A stretch of DNA of 64,000 nucleotides from assembly GCA_024236495.1 (NCBI GenBank), contig JACKKJ010000001.1, positions 744,001 through 808,000 on the forward strand. The letters are read 5' to 3'. Position 1 is the first letter of the stretch; each line of letters begins with the position of its first letter. The notes beneath the pieces are model-generated. The model ran no database searches. It was not told the DNA's origin and was given only the letters and a program-made list of their open reading frames with translations. Of this stretch, positions 1 through 8,703 are shown piece by piece. A program made the position numbers and the translations under genes. The stretch comes from Paracoccaceae bacterium (GTDB lineage: Bacteria; Pseudomonadota; Alphaproteobacteria; Rhodobacterales; Rhodobacteraceae).

Positions 1-923
1 CAGAAGACATCGCCATCCTTGTAATCGAACGTCATCTTCTGGGTCATCGCGGCATAGACGAGATAGCCGCCGGAGCTGTGAACGACCCCCTTCGGCTTGC
101 CTGTGGAGCCAGAGGTGTAGAGGATGAAAAGCGGGTCCTCGGCACCCATCGGGCGGGCAGGACAATCGGGTGCGGCGGTTTCCATCAGGGCCAGGACGTC
201 GACATCGCGGCCCTGGATCCATGTCGTCTGGTCACCGGTATGCTTGACCACAAGGCAGCGCACCTTGTCCTTGCAATGCAAAAGCGCCGCGTCGGTGTTC
301 GACTTGAGCGCCGTGCGCCGGCCGCCGCGCGGTGCGCTGTCGGCGGTGATGACCAGCTTGGCGTCGCAGTCGTTGATCCGGTTGGCCAGCGCGTCGGGCG
401 AGAAGCCCGCAAAGACGATCGAATGGATGGCGCCGATCCGGGCGCAGGCCAGCATCGCATAGGCGGCTTCGGGGATCATCGGCAGGTAGATGACGACGCG
501 GTCGCCGCGCATCACGCCCTGGCTGAGAAGGACGTTCGCCATGCGGCAGACCTTCTCGTGCAGTTCGTTGTAGGTGATGTGCTTGGCCGGGGTCTTGGGA
601 TCATCGGGTTCCCAGATGATCGCGACCTGATCGCCGCGCGTCGGCAGGTGGCGGTCGACGCAGTTCGCCGCGACATTCAGAACGCCGTCCTCGAACCACT
701 TGATCGAAACGTCGCCGAAGTTGAAGTTGGTGTTCTTGACCTTGGTGTAGGGCTTGATCCAGTCGATCGTCTTGCCCTGCTCACCCCAGAAGGCATCGGG
801 GTCTGCAATGGAAGCCGCATACATGGCCTTGTAGCTTTCAGGCGTGACCAGCGCGTTCTCGAAACCGGGCGGGATTGGGTGCATTGAAGTCGCCTCGGCT
901 GAGCCCTGATCTTTACCGGCCAT
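1..923 (-). CDS. acs: Acetyl-CoA synthetase, N-terminal part (runs off the window)
   Basis: AMP-forming acetate:CoA ligase, cytosolic, making acetyl-CoA from acetate, ATP and CoA through an acetyl-adenylate. The minus-strand frame is open from an ATG at 921-923 to the window edge and gives about 307 residues of a protein normally near 650. The N-terminus has the family's opening (FWGEQGK, then DWIKPYTKVKNTNF), the VVIYLPMIPEAA and GAIHSIVFAGF blocks, and the adenylation P-loop YTSGSTGKPKG near the cut. A GGAGG (cctcc at 932-936 on the plus strand) sits eight to nine bases before the ATG and fixes the start. It faces an AT-rich regulatory stretch (1012-1110) away from the next gene. Propionyl-CoA synthetase is a less likely alternative. 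Confidence 0.93.
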   Translation of the reverse strand, partial: MAGKDQGSAEATSMHPIPPGFENALVTPESYKAMYAASIADPDAFWGEQGKTIDWIKPYTKVKNTNFNFGDVSIKWFEDGVLNVAANCVDRHLPTRGDQVAIIWEPDDPKTPAKHITYNELHEKVCRMANVLLSQGVMRGDRVVIYLPMIPEAAYAMLACARIGAIHSIVFAGFSPDALANRINDCDAKLVITADSAPRGGRRTALKSNTDAALLHCKDKVRCLVVKHTGDQTTWIQGRDVDVLALMETAAPDCPARPMGAEDPLFILYTSGSTGKPKGVVHSSGGYLVYAAMTQKMTFDYKDGDVF

Positions 924-1357
924 CGTCTGTTCCTCCAGTTTTCGCATTTGCCCCGTCGGACACACCGACAGGCAGCACGAGGCTGGCCAGAACCGGATGT
1001 CACTCGCCTATTGTAAACCAAATGTGAGTTTTTTCGTAACTCATTTTGTACTCATGATTTTTCTGTAAATGTATTGACAATATTTCTTGGGTTTTTGTAA
1101 ATATTTTCAATACCCGGCGAAATCCCGCTGATTTTCCGGCACCATGCCTGTTGCACCCCCGACCACTTTGGACCGCCCCTTGCACAGGTTGCGTCGGCAG
1201 CGCCCAGTCGCCTTCTTTCAGCCCCGGCAGATGCCGACGGGCACCGGACATCGCCGTTAGCGTTCACGCGAATCATGTGATTCGCCCAAGGAAGGCACGT
1301 CTTGGAGGGGCGCTTGCCGAGACATGCCCCGGCATGAGATAGCAAGGACGGAGGGAG
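924..1357. promoter_or_regulatory. Divergent intergenic region with AT-rich promoter patch
   Basis: This 434-base gap separates acs (minus) from the FMN-binding protein gene (plus). Positions 1012-1110 are strikingly AT-rich against a GC-rich background. They hold an inverted repeat TGAGTT-N7-AACTCA (1024-1042), three TGTAAA copies (about 1013, 1064 and 1096) and a plus-strand TTGACA at 1074-1079 with a TAAATA-like -10 about 18 bases on. No protein-like frame is convincing here. The likely use is regulated transcription of acs, of the plus-strand gene, or of both. No transcription factor family can be assigned from the sequence. Confidence 0.5.
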
Positions 1358-1855
1358 ATGCAGACAATGACACGGCCGAGTTCACCCATCCGCGAAACGG
1401 ACAACGAAGCGCGTAGCATCGCTTGCGGCCTGATGCGGGCCGCACGATTTGCAGCCCTCGCCGTCATCCACCCCGAGACCGGCGCCCCGCATGTCACAAG
1501 GGTCGGCTTCGGCCTTGCGCCCAGCAGGCATCCCGTCACGCTTGTATCGGACCTTTCACTTCACACCCGCGCGCTAAGGGCGCGACCGGATGCTGCGCTG
1601 CTTGTCGGCGAACCTGGTCCTCGCGGCGATCCACTAACGCATCCCCGCCTGACGCTGTCGGTGCACGCCCGTTTCGTGATGCGCGACGACCCCGACCATC
1701 CCGCGCTCCGCGCCGCCTGGCTTGCCGATCATCCCAAGGCGGGCCTCTACGTCGATTTCTCTGATTTCAGCTTCGTCCGCTTCGACCTGCAGGGCGGCGC
1801 CCTGAATGCGGGGTTCGGCAAGGCATTTCAACTTGTTCCAGAGGACTTTATGTGA
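1358..1855 (+). CDS. HugZ-like pyridoxamine-5'-phosphate-oxidase-fold protein
   Basis: A 165-residue single-domain protein of the split-barrel FMN-binding family (PNPOx-like, HugZ type). It contains the typical opening (ARSIACGLMRAARFAALAVI), then a DLSLHTRAL strand-turn and the PRLTLSVHARF strand. Relatives bind FMN, and some bind haem and act in haem-iron use, but a haem role is not shown here because the C-terminal haem-binding extension of HugZ is absent. The ATG at 1358 follows a GGAGGGAG stretch. The hybrid kinase gene starts 73 bases downstream and may be co-transcribed. The family call is fair; the substrate is unknown. Confidence 0.7.
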   Translation: MQTMTRPSSPIRETDNEARSIACGLMRAARFAALAVIHPETGAPHVTRVGFGLAPSRHPVTLVSDLSLHTRALRARPDAALLVGEPGPRGDPLTHPRLTLSVHARFVMRDDPDHPALRAAWLADHPKAGLYVDFSDFSFVRFDLQGGALNAGFGKAFQLVPEDFM

Positions 1856-1928
1856 CCTGATTGCCGGTAGCGCCACGACACCCGGAGGGGGAACGCGGGG
1901 CCGGCAGGGTCGTTTCAGGTGGAGGGGC

Positions 1929-3605
1929 ATGAACAACCAGGCGATCTGGCAAGATGCCGTTCTGCGCCAGAAGAACCGCGTCTTTCGCGATCTGCCTGCG
2001 CGTCAGGCAGGCATCGCCTCTGCCTGTATCCTGTTCAGTTTCTTCCTGCCTGGCCAACGGGTTCTGTGGGTCTTTGCAGCCTGCCTGCTGTCCGAAGTCG
2101 CGCAAATCTGGCTCTTCCGGATGTTCACTTCGCGTCCGCTTCGGTCGGTCCACGCCGCAATGCTTTTCAACACCTCCCTCGGTGTCTGCGCCTATTGCGC
2201 GATGCCCTACTGGACCTGGCAGGCAAACACCAGCGCAGGCAACAGCCTCGCGATCCTTGCCCTGATCGGCGCGCTGCTGAACGCAGCGACGGTGCGCACG
2301 ATCGACCTTCTGCACGGGGTGGCGGCGGCATTGCCAGCTGCCGCCGTGCTTCTTTGGCTTGTGCTGCAGGACTATGGCAGAAGCGGCAACCTGGCAGCGA
2401 CCGCCATCACGACAATCAGCGTCCTGGTTCTGTTGGCCTATTTCCTGCATGCGATGATCCAAAGCCACAGTTCGGAAAGAACCCTGGCCGAGGCGCGCCA
2501 GTCGGCCGAAGATGCAAGCCGCGCGAAGACCCGTTTTCTTTCCGCGATGAGCCATGAGATGCGCACACCGCTGAACACGATCCTCGGGCTCAGCCAGTTG
2601 CTGCGGGTGGAACCCTCGGCAGAAACCGCGCGCGGCCACGCCTCGAGCGTCGAGGAGGCGGCTCGGCGGCTTCACATGCTGATCAACGACGCGCTCGACC
2701 TCGCGGCAACGGCCGAGGCGGAACTGAAGTTCCGTCCGGTGACGGCATCGCTCCGCCGCGAGTTGGAGGAGGCCATGACCTTGTCGGCGGCCTTGCGGCG
2801 CAATCCAGATGCCCGAGCCAAGGTCGAGATCGACGATGACGTGCCCGAACTTGCACGGATTGACCCGGTTCTGCTGCGAAAATGCCTTGGTGGCCTGTCT
2901 GTCGTTATCGCCGGGGCCAGTCCTGCACCGCAGATGCGGCTTTCATGCCTGCCAGCACCGGGCGCGCGGCACCGGATCTTGCTGCGCCTGAGCGCGGTGG
3001 GTGGTGTGCAGGCACCGGTTTCTTCAGCGTTCGTTGATACCGTAGGCCTCGAACTCGCGCTGGCGCTTGTCCAGAAGATCGCCTTGGCCATGGGCGGAAG
3101 CGTCCGGTTTCTTGACGGACCGGGCAATCGTGCCCTGGCCGAGATCGAATTGCCTTTCGCACCGGTCGCAGAGCCGTCTGAGGGGGCCGGGGCCGGGCGC
3201 ACTGCACTGGTCGTCGACGACATCTCGACCAACCGCTTCGTGATCATCCAGTTGTTGCGTCGACTTGGCATGAACGCCGTTGAAGCCGACAGCGGCCCTG
3301 CAGCCCTTTCGTTCCTGTCCGAAAAGGCGGTCGATGTCGTGTTGCTCGACATGAACATGCCGGTGATGGACGGAGAGGAAACCTTCCGGCGCATCCGGTC
3401 GGCAAGCGGATCGGTCAGCGCGGTTCCCGTCATCGCGCTGACGGCGGATTTCCTCAGCGAACAGCGCGACCGGCTGATGGAGCTGGGGCTTGACGGATAC
3501 GTCCCCAAACCCATCGACCGGCGCGTGCTCTGGGCAGAGATCGCGGCCGCGATGGCGCGGCCGCAGGTCGATCAGTTCGGGTTGTCCATCCGCACCCGGA
3601 CATGA
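1929..3605 (+). CDS. Membrane hybrid histidine kinase with response-regulator domain; ATPase domain degenerate
   Basis: A 558-residue inner-membrane signalling protein. Residues about 25-185 hold roughly six hydrophobic segments with no obvious periplasmic sensor. A HisKA dimerisation helix follows with the H-box MSHEMRTP (His209). A shortened ATPase-like region comes next, then a C-terminal REC domain with the acidic VVDD start, phospho-acceptor Asp474 in LLDMNMP, ALTAD and a YVPKP lysine. The region expected to bind ATP keeps GLELALALVQKIALAMGG but has no N-box asparagine (it reads LLRKCLGGLSVV) and no DxGxG. It may therefore be a phosphatase, a phosphotransfer scaffold or a pseudokinase. 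I chose the ATG at 1929, after GGAGG, over an in-frame start at 1806 inside the previous gene. Its 3' end overlaps the convergent beta-helix gene by 34 bases. Confidence 0.85.
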   Translation: MNNQAIWQDAVLRQKNRVFRDLPARQAGIASACILFSFFLPGQRVLWVFAACLLSEVAQIWLFRMFTSRPLRSVHAAMLFNTSLGVCAYCAMPYWTWQANTSAGNSLAILALIGALLNAATVRTIDLLHGVAAALPAAAVLLWLVLQDYGRSGNLAATAITTISVLVLLAYFLHAMIQSHSSERTLAEARQSAEDASRAKTRFLSAMSHEMRTPLNTILGLSQLLRVEPSAETARGHASSVEEAARRLHMLINDALDLAATAEAELKFRPVTASLRRELEEAMTLSAALRRNPDARAKVEIDDDVPELARIDPVLLRKCLGGLSVVIAGASPAPQMRLSCLPAPGARHRILLRLSAVGGVQAPVSSAFVDTVGLELALALVQKIALAMGGSVRFLDGPGNRALAEIELPFAPVAEPSEGAGAGRTALVVDDISTNRFVIIQLLRRLGMNAVEADSGPAALSFLSEKAVDVVLLDMNMPVMDGEETFRRIRSASGSVSAVPVIALTADFLSEQRDRLMELGLDGYVPKPIDRRVLWAEIAAAMARPQVDQFGLSIRTRT

Positions 3606-5869
3606 ACCCGCCCTTTCGAGACGTTGGCCCAGTTCAGCGTCACCTGCTGCTTCAACGCGCCCTGTTCGACATTCACATAGGGCATGTCCGACCGGCGTTC
3701 GCCGGAGTTGCCGGTGATCATGCCTTCGGCCACGATCGCGTCGACATTGCGAGCCCAGCCGCCGAACGGAAGGAAGGCGGCGGGGTCGACCGTCCAGGTA
3801 GTCGCGCTGGTGGACTGGACATGTTCGACGGTCACCGGGTTCGCGATCGGCTGCCCCACCGACCGGAAGGTGTTGCCCTCGACCAGGATGTTTTCCATCC
3901 GCGAATTGTCGAGCGCGGCATAGGTCGTGTCGACCTTGTCCACCCGGTCGACCGATCCGTTGAACACCTTGAAGCTGTTGCCGGTCAGCGTCAGGCCCTC
4001 GATGAAATGACCCGCACCATAGGGCTTGAACACGATCCAGCTGAACCAGTTCGCCACGTCCGACGCGACAAAGGTATTGCCGGTAATCGTCAGCCCCCCG
4101 AACGAGAACTGGTTGGCAAAGGCGGGATCGGCCTCGTATTCGTTGGTGATCTCGACAAAGCAGTTGTCGACATAGTTCCCGGTCATCGCCGTCGACAGGT
4201 TGCTGCCAGCCAGCACCAGCCCCGCCAGCCGCACGCCGTTCGACTGGTTGTCGCCCTGGAAGAAATGGTTTCCGATAAGCAGGTTGTTATTGCCGCCGAG
4301 AACCCCGAAATGGCGGAACCGCACAGCCCGGCATTCGCGCACCTTCACATCGTTGCCGTTGGTGTTGAACAGGATCGAGACACGGTCTTGCGCCGGCAGC
4401 GAGACCTCTGCCGACAGGAACTGGCAGCGGTCGATTTCCATTCCCTGGCAACCATCGCCGTGTGACGTGATGCCCCGGTCGCGCGGTTGGTTGATCGCGC
4501 AGTCGCGGATGAGAAAGTTCTTGCCCGACGGCGGCAGCAGGATGCCGCTCGCGTCGCCATTGCACTGGATCTCGACCTCCGCCAGCGACATCTTGTCTAG
4601 CGCCGAGAAACCCGAGAAGTCGAGAACGTACTTGAACCGCGTGAAGGTGAAGGTCTGCGTTCCCACCGCATCGTGAAGCGGCTTGCTCAGTGTCAGCGTC
4701 GCCGCGCCGACGTTGACATCGCGCACATAGACCTCGCGCCCGACACCATTGCCTTCGACCAGCGACCCGGGTGCGATGTTGGCGATGTTGGCAACCCCCG
4801 TCAGCGTCGTGTCGTTCGACGTGCTGTAGCTTGCCAGCGACGTGACGACCGTCGGGGCCCAGGCCGGCCCGTCCTCGACCTCGAACTGGCCATTGCGCAC
4901 GACGCGGCGGGTGAAGAACGTGGTCTTGTTGTTGACCGCGGCCTGCATGTCGATCGGCGCGGTGACGTTGACGCGCCGTCCGCCCATGTCGAGCGAATCG
5001 TGATCGGTGAAGTTGATAAGCGCCTGGAACGCCTTGCGAAAGCCTTCCTCCTCGTCGCCGAAGGCGTCGATATAGGCATCGAGCGTATAGTTGCGGGTGA
5101 TCGCCAGCCGCCGGTTGACCGGCATGGTCAGGGTGCCCTCGAATCGGACGGGGGCTTCCAGCGTCACGTCCTGATCCAGGAAATAGGTGCCCGCCGACAC
5201 CAGAAGCGATCGCCCGGTCGCTGCCGCCGCCGCATCGGCCGCCTCGAAGGCCACGGCATCGTTCGTCACACCGTCCCCCGCCGCGCCGTAGTCGCGCACA
5301 TCGACCCAGTCCATCAGGTTTCGCAGAAAGAAGGACGTGACGTCCTCGACCTCGATATCGTCGATGCGGATGACGCCGCCGTTGGATCCGGTCAGGTCCA
5401 GCCCGACATGTGCGTAGATCGCGGCCGCCCCCCAGGCCATGTCGACGCCTTGCCGCGCGCCGGTGCCGATGATCGCCTGCACCGTTTCGACCTTGCCATA
5501 GGCGGTCAGCGTTACGGCAGGCCCGGTTTCGGCAACGCCCGCCAGATGCGCGTTGCCCGCCGTACCCGCCCAGGCCGCGATCCGTACCGAAGGCAGGTTG
5601 CCGCTGATCGCCTTCACCCGGGCGGTCACGCGCAGATAGCACCCCGGCAGGATCGGCGTTTCGCCCATATGGCGCAGCTTTTGCGTCGACTCGGTCTTGA
5701 TCATCTCCAGGCACCCGCCAAAGTCCTGGTCCGCCGTCACCAGCGCGGCATTCGCCGCCCCATCGTAGGTGGCCGACCCGGGTGTGCCATCTTCGCTCGA
5801 CCACACGCCAAGCCCTTCGTCGAATGCGGGCGGCATCAGCACCAGCCCATCCGTGATCGCCTTGTTCAT
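3572..5869 (-). CDS. Large right-handed parallel beta-helix protein (pectate-lyase-3 / GH28-like)
   Basis: A 765-residue protein without a signal peptide. Residues 1-195 look like a beta-rich carbohydrate-binding or adaptor domain. At about 200 the phrase DVRDYGAAGDGVTNDAVAFEAA marks the start of a pectate-lyase-3 type beta-helix, as in phage tailspikes and GH28-like depolymerases. Repeated strand-turn units follow, for example NNLLIGNHFF, MTGNYVDN, LTITGNTF, LTLTGNSF and ILVEGNTF. A beta-rich C-terminal tail ends RVHVRVRMDNPN. The ATG at 5869 has AAGGGG upstream; a longer frame from 5959 lacks a ribosome site. From memory, this N-terminal style recurs across Rhodobacterales and resembles head-spike proteins of gene transfer agents, but no phage or GTA gene is adjacent. 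Function remains open. Confidence 0.72.
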   Translation of the reverse strand: MNKAITDGLVLMPPAFDEGLGVWSSEDGTPGSATYDGAANAALVTADQDFGGCLEMIKTESTQKLRHMGETPILPGCYLRVTARVKAISGNLPSVRIAAWAGTAGNAHLAGVAETGPAVTLTAYGKVETVQAIIGTGARQGVDMAWGAAAIYAHVGLDLTGSNGGVIRIDDIEVEDVTSFFLRNLMDWVDVRDYGAAGDGVTNDAVAFEAADAAAAATGRSLLVSAGTYFLDQDVTLEAPVRFEGTLTMPVNRRLAITRNYTLDAYIDAFGDEEEGFRKAFQALINFTDHDSLDMGGRRVNVTAPIDMQAAVNNKTTFFTRRVVRNGQFEVEDGPAWAPTVVTSLASYSTSNDTTLTGVANIANIAPGSLVEGNGVGREVYVRDVNVGAATLTLSKPLHDAVGTQTFTFTRFKYVLDFSGFSALDKMSLAEVEIQCNGDASGILLPPSGKNFLIRDCAINQPRDRGITSHGDGCQGMEIDRCQFLSAEVSLPAQDRVSILFNTNGNDVKVRECRAVRFRHFGVLGGNNNLLIGNHFFQGDNQSNGVRLAGLVLAGSNLSTAMTGNYVDNCFVEITNEYEADPAFANQFSFGGLTITGNTFVASDVANWFSWIVFKPYGAGHFIEGLTLTGNSFKVFNGSVDRVDKVDTTYAALDNSRMENILVEGNTFRSVGQPIANPVTVEHVQSTSATTWTVDPAAFLPFGGWARNVDAIVAEGMITGNSGERRSDMPYVNVEQGALKQQVTLNWANVSKGRVHVRVRMDNPN

Positions 5870-6113
5870 TCCTGGATCCCCTTGGTTGCCAGCTTCCCGA
5901 CCGGAGCGGCCCGCAGGTCTCGCCCGCGCCCAGGACGGGGCGAAAAGGTAGCGGCTCATGTCGGAAAACGGGGCGCGCGGCCCTCGGCTCGAAGACCTAT
6001 CACCGGAACCTTAACCCGCAGGTGAAGCGACCGTGCGCTGTCACACCCGTGTTACCGTGCCGTTGTCAGATGTGCCGGCCGTACTTCGCGGCATCACAGC
6101 ATACGGACCCACA

Positions 6114-7025
6114 ATGCCATTCGCCTTTCCGGACAGGGACGAACCCGTCTCGAAGTCCGTCCGCCGTCTCGCCCGAAACCGGATGGAGGCATCGCTCGCG
6201 CTGGTCGCGGACGCCGACCGCCCCCTGCCCGAACGCATCCGCGAACTGCGCAAGAACATCAAGAAGACGCGCGCGCTGATCCGCCTCGTGCGCCCGAACT
6301 TCAAGGGTTTCGACCGCGAGAACGACGCGCTGCGCAAGGCCGCAGCGGTCATCGCCGACCTGCGCGACAACGACGCCCTGGCCGAGGCCTTTGACGCTGT
6401 CGCCCGCCGCGTCTATGTCCCCTTCGACGCCCGCGAGGCGCTGCGCGCCAGGATCCTCAAACCGCTCCCCTCGCCCGAGGTCGAGGGCGACGCGACCGGG
6501 GCCGGAGCGACCGGAGCCGAAGGCGCCTCGCCCGTGGATGCCGCCCTTGCGGAACACGCGCGCCTGGTCCAGGGCATCGCCGAACGGGCCCGGGGCTGGA
6601 AGATCGGCGCAACGGGCTTCGACGCCCTGGCCCCCGGTCTGGAACGGACCTGGTCCGCCGCACAGAAGGCCATGCGGCAATCGCAAGCCGAACCGACCGG
6701 CCTCTCGCTCCATCAATGGCGCAAGCGCGCCAAGGACCACTGGTATCACGCCCGCCTTCTTGCCCCGGTCTGGCCCGAGATGATGGCCCACCACGTTGCC
6801 GCCGCCGATGCGCTTGGCGAACGTCTGGGCGAGGCGCGCGACCTGGCCTTTCTGATCGAGGCGTTGACCGGTGCCGAGGGCGGCGAAGATTTCATCGCCA
6901 CCGCGCGCCAGGAGGAAGACCGCCTGCTGGACGCAGCCTCTACGCTTGGCACGCGCTTCTTCAGCGAACCCGCACAGGGACTTTCGCGGCGCTGGCGCGG
7001 CTGGTGGGAAATCTGGCGCGCCTAG
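6114..7025 (+). CDS. CHAD domain-containing protein
   Basis: A 303-residue all-helical protein with a CHAD domain (conserved histidine alpha-helical domain), a family that binds inorganic polyphosphate through basic helices. Visible hallmarks are SVRRLARNRMEASLAL, the basic IRELRKNIKKTRALIRLVRP helix, and a second half with LHQWRKRAKDHWYHARLLAPVWP. The last of these repeats the Lys/Arg/His pattern of the first. The ATG at 6114 starts a protein of typical CHAD length; an earlier in-frame start at 6033 adds a poorly conserved leader. No convincing Shine-Dalgarno is seen. The stop overlaps the lysK stop by four bases on the opposite strand. Confidence 0.85.
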   Translation: MPFAFPDRDEPVSKSVRRLARNRMEASLALVADADRPLPERIRELRKNIKKTRALIRLVRPNFKGFDRENDALRKAAAVIADLRDNDALAEAFDAVARRVYVPFDAREALRARILKPLPSPEVEGDATGAGATGAEGASPVDAALAEHARLVQGIAERARGWKIGATGFDALAPGLERTWSAAQKAMRQSQAEPTGLSLHQWRKRAKDHWYHARLLAPVWPEMMAHHVAAADALGERLGEARDLAFLIEALTGAEGGEDFIATARQEEDRLLDAASTLGTRFFSEPAQGLSRRWRGWWEIWRA

Positions 7026-8602
7026 GCAGCCAGGTCCCCCGCCAGCGCCCGGCCGATCAGCGCAATGGTTTCGTCGACGCCGTAAAGCGCGATGAAACCG
7101 CCGAACCTCGGCCCCTGCGAGGCGCCAAGAAGCACCTCGTAAAGGGCGGTGAACCAGTCGCGCAGCGGTTCGAACCCGTGGTCCTTGCCGACGGCGAAGA
7201 CCATGGATTGCAGCGCCTCTGCGTCCAGCCCGCCGTCCCAGACCCCGAGACGCGCGACCAGATCCTCCATCGCCGCGCGTTCCTTGTCGGTCGGCGCGCG
7301 GAAGCTGCGCGAGGGCGCGACAAAGTCGTTGAAATAGCGCACCGCGAACTCTGCCGCCTGATCCAGCTGCGGGTTCGCCTCGGGCGTCGCGTCGGGCGCA
7401 TAGCGTTTGATGAAGCCCCAAAGACCGGACTTGTCCTTGGCTCCCGCCACACTCGCAAGGTTCAGGAGCATCGCGAAGGGCACCACCATGTCCGACACCG
7501 GCGGGTTGCCGTTATGGATATGCCAGACCGGGTTCGCCAGCTTGCCGGCCTCGTCCTGATCGGGGAACGCGCGAAGTTGCTGGTGATATTCATCGACCGC
7601 CTTCGGGATCACGTCCCACCAAAGCCGCTTCGCGGTCTTCGGCTTCTGGTACATGAAATAGCCCAGGCTTTCGGTCGCGGCATAGGTCAGCCATTCATCG
7701 ATGGTCAACCCGTTGCCCTTCGACTTCGAGATCTTCTGGCCGTTTTCATCCAGGAACAACTCATAGGTAAAATGCTCTGGCGCCTTCACGCCCAGAACCT
7801 CGCAGATCCCGTCATAGATCGGCGTGTTGGTGGAATGGTCCTTCCCGTACATCTCGAAATCGACGCCAAGCGCGGCCCAGCGCGCGCCGAAATCAGGCTT
7901 CCACTGCAGCTTCACCTGCCCGCCCGTGACCGGCAGCGTCCATTCGCGCCCATCCTCGTCGTCGAAGGTGATCGTGCCGTCCTTGGCGTTGACCTCCTTC
8001 ATCGGGACATAAAGGACACGCCCGGTCTCTGGATGAATCGGCAGGAAGCAGGAATAGGTTTGCTGGCGTTCCTCGCGCAGGGACGCCAGCATGATCCGCA
8101 TGATGTCGTCGTATTTTTCACAGCAGCGGCGCAGGATCTCGTCGAACCGGCCCGACTTGTAGAAATCGGTCGCGCTGATGAATTCGTATTCGAACCCGAA
8201 CGTGTCCAGGAACCGGCGCAGCATGGCGTTGTTGTGATGGCCGAAGCTTTCGTATTCGCCGAAGGGATCGGGGACCGAGGTCAGCGGCCGTTGCAGGTTT
8301 TCCTTCAGCATCGCCTGCCCGGGCACGTTGTCGGGCACCTTGCGCATTCCGTCCAGATCATCGGAAAAACAGATGAGCCGGGTCGGAATATCCGAAATGA
8401 TCTCGAACGCGCGGCGGATCATCGTCGTGCGCTGCACTTCGCCGAAGGTGCCGATATGGGGCAGACCCGAGGGGCCATAGCCGGTCTCGAACAGCACATA
8501 GCCCTTTTCGGGCGCCTTCTTCTCATAGCGTTTGAGCACGCGGCGCGCTTCCTCGAAAGGCCAGGCTTTGGAGTTCATCGCGGCGTCGCGCAAAGAAGAC
8601 AT
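7022..8602 (-). CDS. lysK: Lysyl-tRNA synthetase, class I
   Basis: A 526-residue class I LysRS, which charges tRNA-Lys using a Rossmann fold. This is the archaeal/alphaproteobacterial type, unrelated in fold to E. coli LysS. It shows the HIGH signature as PSGLPHIGTFGE (about residues 44-55) and the KMSKS loop as KISKSKGN. The central FEMYGKDHSTN and C-terminal helical anticodon-binding portion are also present, and length matches the family (about 525). The ATG at 8602 opens MSSLRDAAM. The gene is convergent with the CHAD gene, sharing the palindromic CTAG (7022-7025) as both stop codons. No second LysRS is seen in the window. Confidence 0.95.
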   Translation of the reverse strand: MSSLRDAAMNSKAWPFEEARRVLKRYEKKAPEKGYVLFETGYGPSGLPHIGTFGEVQRTTMIRRAFEIISDIPTRLICFSDDLDGMRKVPDNVPGQAMLKENLQRPLTSVPDPFGEYESFGHHNNAMLRRFLDTFGFEYEFISATDFYKSGRFDEILRRCCEKYDDIMRIMLASLREERQQTYSCFLPIHPETGRVLYVPMKEVNAKDGTITFDDEDGREWTLPVTGGQVKLQWKPDFGARWAALGVDFEMYGKDHSTNTPIYDGICEVLGVKAPEHFTYELFLDENGQKISKSKGNGLTIDEWLTYAATESLGYFMYQKPKTAKRLWWDVIPKAVDEYHQQLRAFPDQDEAGKLANPVWHIHNGNPPVSDMVVPFAMLLNLASVAGAKDKSGLWGFIKRYAPDATPEANPQLDQAAEFAVRYFNDFVAPSRSFRAPTDKERAAMEDLVARLGVWDGGLDAEALQSMVFAVGKDHGFEPLRDWFTALYEVLLGASQGPRFGGFIALYGVDETIALIGRALAGDLAA

Positions 8603-8703
8603 GACTGTAATTCCCGAAAGGGCGGCACCCCGTGTGCCGCAAGGCCCGTCTCCTATTGAACGGGGGGCGGATCGTCAATAATTTGCCCTGCAACACAGCA
8701 AGG

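Noticed and set aside
6066..7421. 451-codon minus-strand frame opposite the CHAD gene
   Set aside because: Antisense shadow; CHAD and lysK account for the region.
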